From: a virus | Direction: 5' to 3' (one strand) | Length of the DNA: 25,159 nt | IMG/VR virus record: IMGVR_UViG_3300025598_000164 | Location: 1 to 25,159 of that record | Shown here: in pieces, positions 1 to 7,556 of the stretch | How the letters are laid out: every line of letters begins with the position of its first letter | Numbering within the stretch: the first letter of the stretch is position 1 | Notes under the pieces: model-generated | What the model was told of the DNA's origin: nothing | The model's input: the letters and a program-made list of their open reading frames with translations, nothing else | Database searches by the model: none | Position numbers and translations under genes: made by a program

Positions 1-57
1 GTTATCGGTAACCATAGTGTGTTACGTATCAAAGGGTTTTCATGGGTTATTTTCTAA
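1..57 (+). CDS. C-terminal end of an upstream gene (partial)
   Basis: The first frame is open from the window edge and closes at TAA 55-57, giving the last 18 residues of a protein (VIGNHSVLRIKGFSWVIF). The tail overlaps the next gene's ATG at 42 by 16 bases, a spacing normal for this tightly packed genome. The residue composition looks like real protein, but a second frame is also open here, so the assignment rests on plausibility and overlap style. The product cannot be named; a head or neck structural gene would fit the downstream context. Confidence 0.5.
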   Translation, partial: VIGNHSVLRIKGFSWVIF

Positions 58-1223
58 ATTTCTTAAAAGAAGAAGCTGAAGCTGAGTCTAGTGGCCAGCT
101 TAAGCATATTCATCATGCGGAAGATAGACCATTAATGCATGGTAAAAAAGGTTACGAACATGCAGTCGGTGCTTTAAATCAGGCACACGAACACACCAAA
201 GAAGGTCTACACAATTCCAATCTAACAATGAAATATGATGGTTCACCATCAATTGTTTTTGGCCATCACCCTAAAACTGGTAAGTTTTTTGTTGCTTCAA
301 AGTCAGCATTCAATAAAACTCCAAAAATTAACTACAACCACGCAGACATATTAAAAAATCACGGCCACGCTCCAGGTCTTGTGGATGCTCTACATGCCGG
401 ATTAACACATTTACCTAAAGTTACACCTAAACATGGTGTATATCAAGGTGATGTTATGTTCAAACATGACACCAAACATGAGTCAAAAAAAGGTGTTTCT
501 TTTACCCCAAACACTATCACATATACTGCAAAAGGTGATGGGGGTGATAAAATAAGAAAAGCGAAGTTTGGTGTTGTTGTCCACCAACAGTATCATGGGG
601 ATAATATTGCGACCATGAAAGCTGATCCACATCCAGACCACCATAACTTTAGTTCTCATCCTGACGTTTGGCACAAATCTGCTGAACACGATACGAAACA
701 AGTACATTATTCTCCACACGACCAAGAAGAATTTCATAAACACATGGCAGCAGCCAAAGAAATTCATGATAAAAATAAGAATAAAATGTACAAAGCTACA
801 GAGATGCATCAAGGAGAAGGTGGCCGTTTAGCAACATATATCAATCATACTGTACGTACCGATGAAAATCCTACAGCTGAAGGCTTGAAAAATCATATAC
901 AAGGCATGTATAATAAGGCTTCCGCAAAGTTAAAGACACCAGCTGCACAATCTCGTAAATCGTCTGAAGCTAAAGTCCACATGTCTCACATTGATAAGAA
1001 CAAGGAACAGTATGACAATATATTGAAAATGCATCATCATTTACAGAAAGCTAAAGATACTTTAGTCAATGTTTTAAACCAACATCCAGGTGGTCTAGAA
1101 CATCACATCGATGGCAAAGCAACTGATCCAGAAGGATTCGTTGTGAACCACGAAAATGAACCAACAAAATTAGTTAATCGTAAAGAATTCGCAAAAGCAA
1201 ATTTGTTAAAGGTAAGAAAATGA
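42..1223 (+). CDS. Nucleotidyltransferase/ligase-like phage protein (DUF6267-type)
   Basis: The 393-aa product shows motifs of the covalent nucleotidyltransferase (DNA/RNA ligase) superfamily. These are a KxDG motif at K64-Y-D66-G67, a strand reading VYQGDVMF near 133-140 that sits where motif III is expected, KFGVVV near 175-180 (motif IIIa-like), EGFVV at 364-368 (motif IV-like) and K376-L-V (motif V-like). It resembles the DUF6267 family of T4-like phages, from memory. If active, K64 would be the adenylated lysine. The product is strikingly His-rich, about 43 histidines. The N-terminus MGYFLNFLKE/E fits the leader pattern shared by neighbouring genes and ends in an L-K-E site. AAAGGG at 31-36 is the ribosome site. 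The stop overlaps the next ATG (ATGA at 1220). The reaction and substrate are unknown; RNA or DNA end-joining is an inference. Confidence 0.75.
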   Translation: MGYFLNFLKEEAEAESSGQLKHIHHAEDRPLMHGKKGYEHAVGALNQAHEHTKEGLHNSNLTMKYDGSPSIVFGHHPKTGKFFVASKSAFNKTPKINYNHADILKNHGHAPGLVDALHAGLTHLPKVTPKHGVYQGDVMFKHDTKHESKKGVSFTPNTITYTAKGDGGDKIRKAKFGVVVHQQYHGDNIATMKADPHPDHHNFSSHPDVWHKSAEHDTKQVHYSPHDQEEFHKHMAAAKEIHDKNKNKMYKATEMHQGEGGRLATYINHTVRTDENPTAEGLKNHIQGMYNKASAKLKTPAAQSRKSSEAKVHMSHIDKNKEQYDNILKMHHHLQKAKDTLVNVLNQHPGGLEHHIDGKATDPEGFVVNHENEPTKLVNRKEFAKANLLKVRK

Positions 1224-2515
1224 AAAGGTTTTTAACAGTAATACTTGAATCTGAAGGTAAAATTGCAAAACATACTTTTTTTCATCCAATCAGAGGAATG
1301 TACAAAGTTCACCAAGAAGGTGATATGCATCATGTAAAAAATGATGAAGGTGAAGAAACACACACATTTGTTGGAAAAACTGATAATGAAGTTATCGACA
1401 TACTCAAAACACATCACGATTTAATTTACGCTGGTAAATTACACGAAGGAATGATAACAGAACTTAGAAAACCCAAAGAAGTACTATCCGATGAAGAACA
1501 AGCACGTAAAGCTGCAGCCAAAAAAGCTTCTGCTGGTATCAACATTCATCGTGGAAGTTACAATGAAGCTAGAGTAGCTTATCACTTAAATGGTAATAAA
1601 TGGATTGATGCAGAACACAAACAGATGGCTGACCATCACAAATCTATGTTGGCTGCTCATGATAAGAAGTATGGAACGAATGAAGTTAAGACTCAAGAAG
1701 CAAGAGCACCCGAGCAAGCAAAATCATTCTTAGAACACGCCAAACAAAGAGGCTATGAACAGGTTGAAAAAGTTCATTTGACTGCTAAACCTGGCGATAT
1801 CGAAAGACATACCGGTATTAAAGCTACACAACAAGAGAATCCTTCAGACTTGGTTGCAAAATTTAAAAAGAAACCAGAATCAGCAGCACATCATTATTTT
1901 GGTAATTCTCTAAAATCTTCTGGTGCAAAAGCAATTGGATTTCATAATGGTGGAACAAAAGAGATTGGTAATTTAATTGGACATGATTTGTTGGGTCATG
2001 CTGAAAAACGCCACCAAGAATTTATGAAAAAGAATGGTCTAGGTACAAATAAATCAGCCGCAGCTAAAGCTGTTGCTGGTGAAAAGAAAGATGCTGCTGG
2101 TAATGATAATCCAGAATATCGTAATAATGAACTATACCACAAAGCATCTGAACATGCTCGTAAAGTTAATACTGAAATACGTGATAAGTTGCATGAAGGT
2201 TATTCTCAAATGAGTCAAAAAGATTTGAAAAATCATTTATTAAAAACCTACATAAAAGGTAATACAGCACACGCTTTACCATATGTAAAAACACATGGAA
2301 CTGGTGGTGATGGCAAGAAGCCAGCTTCAGCACACACAGAAGATCCTTCAGATAACGATATGTATCACAAAATTAAAAAGGCCAAAAAAATCGAACTACA
2401 TAAAGCTGGCGAAGGCCAAATTAATGTTCATGCTGATGGACATAGAGTATTCGGTTTACAAGTTAAACATAACAATGGTCCTTTAACAAACATGAAGATT
2501 GGTGCACAACCCTAA
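1220..2515 (+). CDS. Modular His-rich phage protein, possible PD-(D/E)xK-like nuclease
   Basis: This 431-aa protein is not firmly recognised. It starts MKRFLTVILE/S, matching the leader seen in its neighbours, with an I-L-E/S site at residue 10. The segment 106-245 contains E116 in a helix (NEARVAYHL), an NPSDLVAKF strand with D210 and a GNSLKSSG segment with S230-L-K232. The C-terminal end has a matching GLQVKHNNG stretch. This E...D...SLK layout is what some phage-encoded PD-(D/E)xK-fold nucleases show, but the match is weak. Histidine is high (about 36 residues). A low-complexity A/K/E linker lies at 85-105 and another at 275-295. The start overlaps the upstream stop as ATGA, which suggests translational coupling, and the stop abuts the next ATG directly. 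The gene call is secure; the function is tentative. Confidence 0.65.
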   Translation: MKRFLTVILESEGKIAKHTFFHPIRGMYKVHQEGDMHHVKNDEGEETHTFVGKTDNEVIDILKTHHDLIYAGKLHEGMITELRKPKEVLSDEEQARKAAAKKASAGINIHRGSYNEARVAYHLNGNKWIDAEHKQMADHHKSMLAAHDKKYGTNEVKTQEARAPEQAKSFLEHAKQRGYEQVEKVHLTAKPGDIERHTGIKATQQENPSDLVAKFKKKPESAAHHYFGNSLKSSGAKAIGFHNGGTKEIGNLIGHDLLGHAEKRHQEFMKKNGLGTNKSAAAKAVAGEKKDAAGNDNPEYRNNELYHKASEHARKVNTEIRDKLHEGYSQMSQKDLKNHLLKTYIKGNTAHALPYVKTHGTGGDGKKPASAHTEDPSDNDMYHKIKKAKKIELHKAGEGQINVHADGHRVFGLQVKHNNGPLTNMKIGAQP

Positions 2516-4294
2516 ATGAAATCGTTTCTCCAGTTAGTAGTAGAAGAATCAAAGACACACAAGCCGGTGGTGATGGCCTTTGGCCGTATGAATCCACCTA
2601 CTACTGGTCATTTGAAGATGATAGATAAGGTTCGTTCAGAAGCGGAAAAACGTGGTGCTGCACATACAATAGTTGTATCACATTCACAAGATTCCAAGAA
2701 GAATCCATTGTCATCGGAACAGAAAATAAAGCACCTAAAAAGATATTCACCCGGTACTAAGTTTGAAGCTTCATCCAAAGAACATCCAACTATTATGCAT
2801 CATGCAGCTAGATTGAATGCTAAAGGACATGACCATTTGGTAGTCGTAGCGGGTTCAGACCGTGTTAAAGAATATCACGACTTGTTACACAAATATAATG
2901 GAGTGCCTGATAAATCTGGTAAAGCACCTTATAACTACAAAAAAATAGAGGTCGTTTCTGCTGGTCACCGTGATCCTGATGCTGAAGGTTCAGAAGGTAT
3001 GTCCGGTACTAAGATGAGAGAACATGCCAAGAATAAAGATTTTTCATCATTTAGAACTGGTGTACCCTCACACGTTTCAGATGAACATGCAAAAGAATTG
3101 ATGCACGATGTACGTCATGGCATGGGTTTAAATGAAAGTTACAATCGTGGTATTTTCAAAGCGGTATTTGTAACTGGTGGACCTGGTTCTGGTAAGGATA
3201 TCGTAATCCGAGAAGCCATCGCTGAACAAAAAATGGTGGAAATAAATACAGTACAAGCTTTTGATTATTTGGCTGATAAACAGAAATTATCCGAAAAGAC
3301 TCATGATGTACGTAGAGAAGCAATTCGTCATCGTCTACCATTAATTATTAATGGACCAGCAGATGATAGTGAAAGAATATCACACATTAAGGAAGAATTA
3401 GAAGATTTAGGATATCAGACATTAATGATTTTTGTTGATACTGACAATGAGGTTAGTAAAGAGAGAAATGAAAAATTAAAAAGAATGATGAGTGAATCTG
3501 TAAGGCAAGATAAATGGTTACAAGCCCAACAGATTAGAGAATCGTTCTCACAAAATTTTAAAAAGTTTGTGTATTTTGACAATAGTGGTTCTTATGATAC
3601 TATTGAAGAAAGTATTACTGAAACATACCAAAACATTAGCCAATTTTTGGATAGTAAATGGTATAGTGACGTAGCAGGGTCATGGTTACAAAACCGTGAT
3701 AAATTAAGAAGTGAAAATTATCTCTTTAAGGAAGACAAAAATGTTAAAAAAGATTCTAGACATATTCAGGCTAAAACCGTTGCCAAATACAACCCAAGTT
3801 TCAAACTCGCAGCCAGAGGCCCAAGTGACATTACCCCCAGTAACGCAGGAATCGGTAGTGACACAGACCAAATCAGAGGAAACACCAATCCAAGAAAAAA
3901 TCCAAACGGAACAACCTACACCTTTGGTTCAGGAACAGGAGTCTACGCCGAAAGCAGCCCCAGCCTCAAAATCAGCGCCCCGCCAAAAGAGAGCAACTTC
4001 TCCAAGGACAAAGAAAAAGACAAAATAAAGAAGTCTAGATGGATCAATTCACCAGCCAAAGTTATGAAACCGGATGGTGTTGGCCGTGAATTTGAACCAA
4101 GAAGTGGATTGCCTGCAGGCCTTGGAGACCAAACTTATGGTGAGTCCATAGATGACCCAGGTATTGTTGACTCTGGCGTTGGTGGTGTTCTTGGGGGTTC
4201 TGGTAATAAAGAACCTATGAAGACATATAGTGATTTGGATAAGAAGTTAATTGGCTACGAAATCAAAAAGAAAAAGAAAAAAACAGGAGAATAA
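2516..4294 (+). CDS. NMN-adenylyltransferase-like domain fused to P-loop kinase (NadR-like order)
   Basis: The 592-aa protein has three parts. Residues 15-200 form a HIGH-type nucleotidyltransferase: PPTTGH at 27-32 is the T/HxGH site, AGSDR at 112-116 follows, and MSGTKMR at 162-168 is the ISSTxxR-like C-terminal motif. Residues 213-385 form a P-loop kinase with Walker A GGPGSGKD at 221-228 and a strand IFVDTD at 305-310. The order adenylyltransferase then kinase is that of NadR (NMN adenylyltransferase / ribosylnicotinamide kinase), so a role in NAD or nucleotide-cofactor synthesis is plausible. The substrate is not proven; cytidylyltransferase activity is an alternative. Residues about 405-592 are disordered, Pro/Ser/Lys-rich and not catalytic in appearance. 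The start MKSFLQLVVE/E follows the leader pattern of this region. A second frame (3741-4028) is embedded in the tail-coding part, where codon use becomes unusually C-rich. Confidence 0.8.
   Translation: MKSFLQLVVEESKTHKPVVMAFGRMNPPTTGHLKMIDKVRSEAEKRGAAHTIVVSHSQDSKKNPLSSEQKIKHLKRYSPGTKFEASSKEHPTIMHHAARLNAKGHDHLVVVAGSDRVKEYHDLLHKYNGVPDKSGKAPYNYKKIEVVSAGHRDPDAEGSEGMSGTKMREHAKNKDFSSFRTGVPSHVSDEHAKELMHDVRHGMGLNESYNRGIFKAVFVTGGPGSGKDIVIREAIAEQKMVEINTVQAFDYLADKQKLSEKTHDVRREAIRHRLPLIINGPADDSERISHIKEELEDLGYQTLMIFVDTDNEVSKERNEKLKRMMSESVRQDKWLQAQQIRESFSQNFKKFVYFDNSGSYDTIEESITETYQNISQFLDSKWYSDVAGSWLQNRDKLRSENYLFKEDKNVKKDSRHIQAKTVAKYNPSFKLAARGPSDITPSNAGIGSDTDQIRGNTNPRKNPNGTTYTFGSGTGVYAESSPSLKISAPPKESNFSKDKEKDKIKKSRWINSPAKVMKPDGVGREFEPRSGLPAGLGDQTYGESIDDPGIVDSGVGGVLGGSGNKEPMKTYSDLDKKLIGYEIKKKKKKTGE
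3741..4028 (+). CDS. Candidate overprinted gene inside the NadR-like CDS
   Basis: A 95-codon frame lies entirely within the preceding gene, shifted by +1. It begins at ATG 3741 behind AAGGAAG at 3728-3734 with a 6-base gap, a better ribosome site than many accepted genes here. The product would start MLKKILDIFRLKPLP (an amphipathic helix). It continues as a Pro/Gln/Thr/Glu-rich disordered stretch and ends in a basic tail, PRQKRATSPRTKKKTK. The host frame in this interval encodes low-complexity sequence with a sudden rise in C-ending codons, as expected if a second frame constrains it. A longer form from GTG 3711 is possible but has no good ribosome site. No homology is recognised. It may be real or a chance open frame. 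Confidence 0.45.
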   Translation: MLKKILDIFRLKPLPNTTQVSNSQPEAQVTLPPVTQESVVTQTKSEETPIQEKIQTEQPTPLVQEQESTPKAAPASKSAPRQKRATSPRTKKKTK

Positions 4295-4295
4295 T

Positions 4296-5651
4296 ATGTT
4301 CGAAAAAAACAAAGTATCAAAATCTATGATTGACGCCGTTAACATGGTGCTGGAAGATAAAAAAAGAATGATTACTGATGCTGAGGTTGATGAAACAGGT
4401 TTTCACAAAGCTGCACATGCTGCTAAGAGAGCAAACCAATCTCACTTTGAATTTCAGGGTAAAAAATATCCTGTAACTGCAAAGTCACACAAAGAAGCCA
4501 TTGAAATGGAAGAAGGTTGGGACGATATGATGAAGGCTGTCAAAGACAAGGCAGGTCCGCAACCATCTGGTGGTTCCGGTGTTAAGCAAGGTCATCGTTA
4601 TGGTGGCAGCAAACAAAAAGATAAACCAGAACACGATGAACCAAAAGATAAAATGAAGAAAGAAGAAGTATCTTTCAAAGAAAGACTATTGGAGTCGATG
4701 AAACAACTCCAAGAAAAAGAAATGTCTGATAAACAAATGAAAAAACGTGAAGACATTGTTATGTCAATGAAAGACAAAACTAGTTACTTCAAAAAGAAAT
4801 ATGGTAAAGACTGGAAATCGGTTATGTATGCTACTGCTACAAAACAAGCCATGAAAGAAGAATTGGACGAATTAGAAGAAAAAATAGATCCAGCTAAAAA
4901 GACAGTTGATATGTTACGTGGTCGTGTTGCTATGCCAAAAGGTTTTGATGATGGTAACGAACATAAGAGTACTAAAGTTAAATTAAGTGCAGAAGAAGCT
5001 GATTGTGTAACACCATCACAAGCAAAGAAAATTGCCGACAAAGAAGCTAAAAAAGAAGTAAGTCACCACAATACTAGTATGCACAAAGGTCAAAAGAACA
5101 CAGTTAAGATGGAATCTGTTGATGATTTGGACGAAGGTATGATGGACACCATGAAAAAAGTTGGTAGTAAAGTTCTATCAAAATTAGGTCATGGTGACGA
5201 TGAAGCTATGCGTAAAAACCTTCAAAAGAAAATGGGTATGCCACAAACTGGTAAAAAACCAACTAAAGAAGAAGTTGAGTTGACTGAAGGTCATCATATG
5301 CATACTCACACAGTACACTTTTCTTGTCCTATGACGGGTGAGTGGAAAGGTAAAATGATTTACAATGCTGACCATGACAAAGAAGCTATTGAGATGGCAA
5401 AAGATATGGCTAAGAAACAAGACTTAAAAGTTATGAAAGTTTCCAAAAACAATGTCATTATGTCGGATAAGACTATGGGTGAAGAAACTATATTTGAAGC
5501 TTTCAAAGGACCAGAGTCTGGTTCAGGCACAGGTGATAATCCTTTTGTTACTAACGAAAGTAAGCCTTTAGTTAATGCCAAAGCAATTGCTCATAAAGCT
5601 TTACAGAGAGTTAAAAATGAGATGATGGGTAAAGCACCAGGAAATAATTAA
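4296..5651 (+). CDS. Modular prohead/virion-associated protein with L-x-E linkers
   Basis: The start ATG 4296 is chosen over the in-frame TTG at 4251 because AGGAG at 4285-4289 sits six bases before it and the earlier codons overlap the upstream gene. The 451-aa product is Lys/Glu/Met-rich and modular. A helix at 145-185 carries a YGKDWKSVMYATATKQA segment that I recognise from T4-like aquatic phage proteins. A small His-rich beta module at 332-390 (HTHTVHFSCPMTGEW) is set off by linkers. Candidate prohead-protease sites are LLE/S at 131-133, LDE/G at 278-280, LTE/G at 329-331 and IFE/A at 399-401. SFKERLLES at 126-134 looks like an internal copy of the leader. Likely a head-core or internal protein; no enzymatic motif is seen. 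Confidence 0.7.
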   Translation: MFEKNKVSKSMIDAVNMVLEDKKRMITDAEVDETGFHKAAHAAKRANQSHFEFQGKKYPVTAKSHKEAIEMEEGWDDMMKAVKDKAGPQPSGGSGVKQGHRYGGSKQKDKPEHDEPKDKMKKEEVSFKERLLESMKQLQEKEMSDKQMKKREDIVMSMKDKTSYFKKKYGKDWKSVMYATATKQAMKEELDELEEKIDPAKKTVDMLRGRVAMPKGFDDGNEHKSTKVKLSAEEADCVTPSQAKKIADKEAKKEVSHHNTSMHKGQKNTVKMESVDDLDEGMMDTMKKVGSKVLSKLGHGDDEAMRKNLQKKMGMPQTGKKPTKEEVELTEGHHMHTHTVHFSCPMTGEWKGKMIYNADHDKEAIEMAKDMAKKQDLKVMKVSKNNVIMSDKTMGEETIFEAFKGPESGSGTGDNPFVTNESKPLVNAKAIAHKALQRVKNEMMGKAPGNN

Positions 5652-5652
5652 A

Positions 5653-6774
5653 ATGAATAAAGTAGAAAAGTTAAAGGCCATCGTTAAGAATAAGACTGTA
5701 AGACCAACTTTTGGTACCAATCCTTCTGATCCATGGTCTGCAAAAGCAAACATTGCTGAGTCTCCAGGTTTAGATGCATACCTCAAATCAAGAGGTATCA
5801 ATCCAGAATTTGCTTCTAAAGATGTGAAGATTGCACATTCAAAATCTAATGCTTTCTTGCAATGGCAACGTGCTCATATGAGAGAAGATGTTGCTGAGCC
5901 TTTGGATGAAGTATCTGTAAATACTTTGGCTAGTTATAAAAAGAAAGCTGGCCAAGATGTCAATGCACGTGCTTTAAAAGTTGCTATGCAGAAGGATGAT
6001 CCTTTACGTCATCCTTCAACACCAGACAGTCGTGAAAAAGATGCAAAAAAGAGAGCTTCTAGAATCACTTCTATTGTTAAAGCTGGAGAAAAACTAAAAT
6101 CAAAAGGTTACCAAGAACCAAAGCCTGCACCAGATACAGCTGATAGGGGTTATGGTAAAGGTCGTTACATGGGTGATTCTGTTGAACTAGAAGGTGATAC
6201 TTTAGATGAAGTTTCTTCAGAATTACTTGGTCGTTACAAAGAAAAAGCCAAGAAGTCCGCTGATTCTTTGACTTCTGCTGGTCAACACAAGAAAGCTACA
6301 GACCGTCATATGAACGTAATGAAGGCTACTGGTAAACAGATGTCAAAAACAATATCAAATCTGAAAAAATCATTACGTGTTGAAGATAAGTATGAAGATC
6401 CAAAAGCTGCAACACAAACACCTGATGTTATGGCTGAAAAGAAAAAATCTATGTCAAAATCTGCTGAACTCATCAAATCTATCTACAAAAATAAGAAGAT
6501 GATGAAAGAAGATTTGTATGACCATGAAAAAGCAGATAAATCAGTAGCTACATATGGCAAAAAGCCTAAATTTGATGCGGCTGATAAGAAAGATTCTCAA
6601 GGCGAAAACAAACCTAAAGCCGCAGCGGTTCTATCAGGCGGTACAACATTGACTGGTCAAAGTAGAGATACTATTGAGATTGACCCTATGATGAGAGTAC
6701 GTCCAGGTCAACCTGATCCTACAAAGGATAAAGACAAGGACAAGAAAAAAGAAGAAGATAAATCCAAAAAATAA
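5653..6774 (+). CDS. Modular Lys-rich prohead/virion-associated protein with duplicated module
   Basis: The 373-aa product starts one base after the previous stop, with AGGAAA at about 5639-5644 upstream. It contains two copies of a module. LDEVSVNTLASYKKKAG starts at residue 84 and LDEVSSELLGRYKEKAK at residue 184, exactly 100 residues apart; the second is followed by AGQHKKATDRHMNVMKATGKQ. Similar 'LxRYKEKA...KRxxGxxxA' segments occur in other T4-like phage proteins, from memory. Each copy is preceded by an L-D-E site, and an I-A-E/S site lies at 34-36. The last 20 residues are almost all Lys/Asp/Glu, likely disordered. It is probably a head-internal or core protein made of short helical units. 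A late promoter follows directly, so this gene may close the upstream operon. Confidence 0.7.
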   Translation: MNKVEKLKAIVKNKTVRPTFGTNPSDPWSAKANIAESPGLDAYLKSRGINPEFASKDVKIAHSKSNAFLQWQRAHMREDVAEPLDEVSVNTLASYKKKAGQDVNARALKVAMQKDDPLRHPSTPDSREKDAKKRASRITSIVKAGEKLKSKGYQEPKPAPDTADRGYGKGRYMGDSVELEGDTLDEVSSELLGRYKEKAKKSADSLTSAGQHKKATDRHMNVMKATGKQMSKTISNLKKSLRVEDKYEDPKAATQTPDVMAEKKKSMSKSAELIKSIYKNKKMMKEDLYDHEKADKSVATYGKKPKFDAADKKDSQGENKPKAAAVLSGGTTLTGQSRDTIEIDPMMRVRPGQPDPTKDKDKDKKKEEDKSKK

Positions 6775-6779
6775 TAACA

Positions 6780-6787
6780 GATAAATA
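6780..6787 (+). promoter_or_regulatory. Late promoter, gATAAATA
   Basis: The octamer matches the T4 late promoter TATAAATA at seven of eight positions; the first base is G, and T4-like cyanophages are reported to tolerate NATAAATA. It lies between two genes, on the right strand, 31 bases before the ATG of the Ig-like virion gene, which leaves room for a short leader carrying AAAGGAGA. Confidence 0.6.
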
Positions 6788-6818
6788 TAGAATAACCCAC
6801 GGTTAAAAGGAGAATAAC

Positions 6819-7514
6819 ATGTCATCTTGGGGCAATAACGACAACGCAGCTAACGCACCACATTGGGCCGTTAACTCTACAATTACTTATGGTGCTGGCG
6901 TAGCAGCATCTGCCGCCAGAGCAACAGCGGCAAACGTAGCTTTTCTTTATGGAAATACTACACCTAATGTGTATATTCAAGACGCAACGGTTGGTCTTTA
7001 TGCTGTAGATAACCAAGAAATTGGTGCAGCTGAAGCCATAGCTCATCCAACACATTCAGGATGGATACTAAGAACAACTGGTTCTGGTGGCCGTGCGGGT
7101 CGAGTTACACATGAAGTTTTGGTTGCTTTGGCTAATGTGATTGGTGACGGTGATGGTCAATTCTACGCCAACGTTGCAATTGATGTAACAACTTTCACAA
7201 CATCTCAAACTGTTACACACAGTTCATCTAATGCCAACTCTGCTATCTTTACTGTATCTCCAATTTTGACTGGTAATACATCTGCAGCATTGACTTATCA
7301 ATGGCAAGTGAATAGTAATACAGGTGGATTAGGTTGGACAAACGTTGCAAACAATACTCCAACTGCAACTGGTTATTTGGGTGGTACAACAAATACATTG
7401 TCTGTTTACCCATATAATGCTACAGCAAACGCTTATGTATTCCGTGTAAAAGTAACCGCAGCTGATGAAGGTGTTTCAGCAACATCTGCAAACGCTACAA
7501 TTACTATTCTGTAA
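6819..7514 (+). CDS. Virion protein with C-terminal Ig-like domain
   Basis: The 231-aa product is Ala/Thr/Asn/Gly-rich and short on lysine, unlike its neighbours, and looks like an abundant beta-structured virion protein. Residues 1-120 begin MSSWGNND, a start I know from small structural proteins of T4-like aquatic phages. Residues about 125-231 form an Ig-like domain with the usual YQWQVNS strand, a GWTNVANNTPTATGY stretch, and a terminal YVFRVKVTAADEGVSATSANATITI strand pair. Such domains often decorate capsids, tails or fibres and bind surfaces weakly. A strong AAAGGAGA ribosome site precedes the ATG, a late promoter lies at 6780 and a terminator follows at 7522, so it forms its own late transcription unit. 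The exact virion position is unknown. Confidence 0.75.
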   Translation: MSSWGNNDNAANAPHWAVNSTITYGAGVAASAARATAANVAFLYGNTTPNVYIQDATVGLYAVDNQEIGAAEAIAHPTHSGWILRTTGSGGRAGRVTHEVLVALANVIGDGDGQFYANVAIDVTTFTTSQTVTHSSSNANSAIFTVSPILTGNTSAALTYQWQVNSNTGGLGWTNVANNTPTATGYLGGTTNTLSVYPYNATANAYVFRVKVTAADEGVSATSANATITIL

Positions 7515-7521
7515 TATAATT

Positions 7522-7551
7522 AAAAGGGGTGGCGAGAGTCACCTCTTTTTT
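7522..7551 (+). terminator. Intrinsic terminator after the Ig-like gene
   Basis: GGGGTG at 7526-7531 pairs with CACCTC at 7540-7545 (one G-T pair) around an 8-base loop. The stem is extended by AAAA/TTTT and runs into a T6 tract. It sits 8 bases after the stop of the Ig-like gene and immediately before the next gene. Confidence 0.8.
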
Positions 7552-7556
7552 GTTAA

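Noticed and set aside
3241-3248. AATAAATA late-promoter-like octamer in the NadR-like gene
   Set aside because: It is in the middle of a coding region with no gene start nearby; expected by chance in AT-rich sequence.
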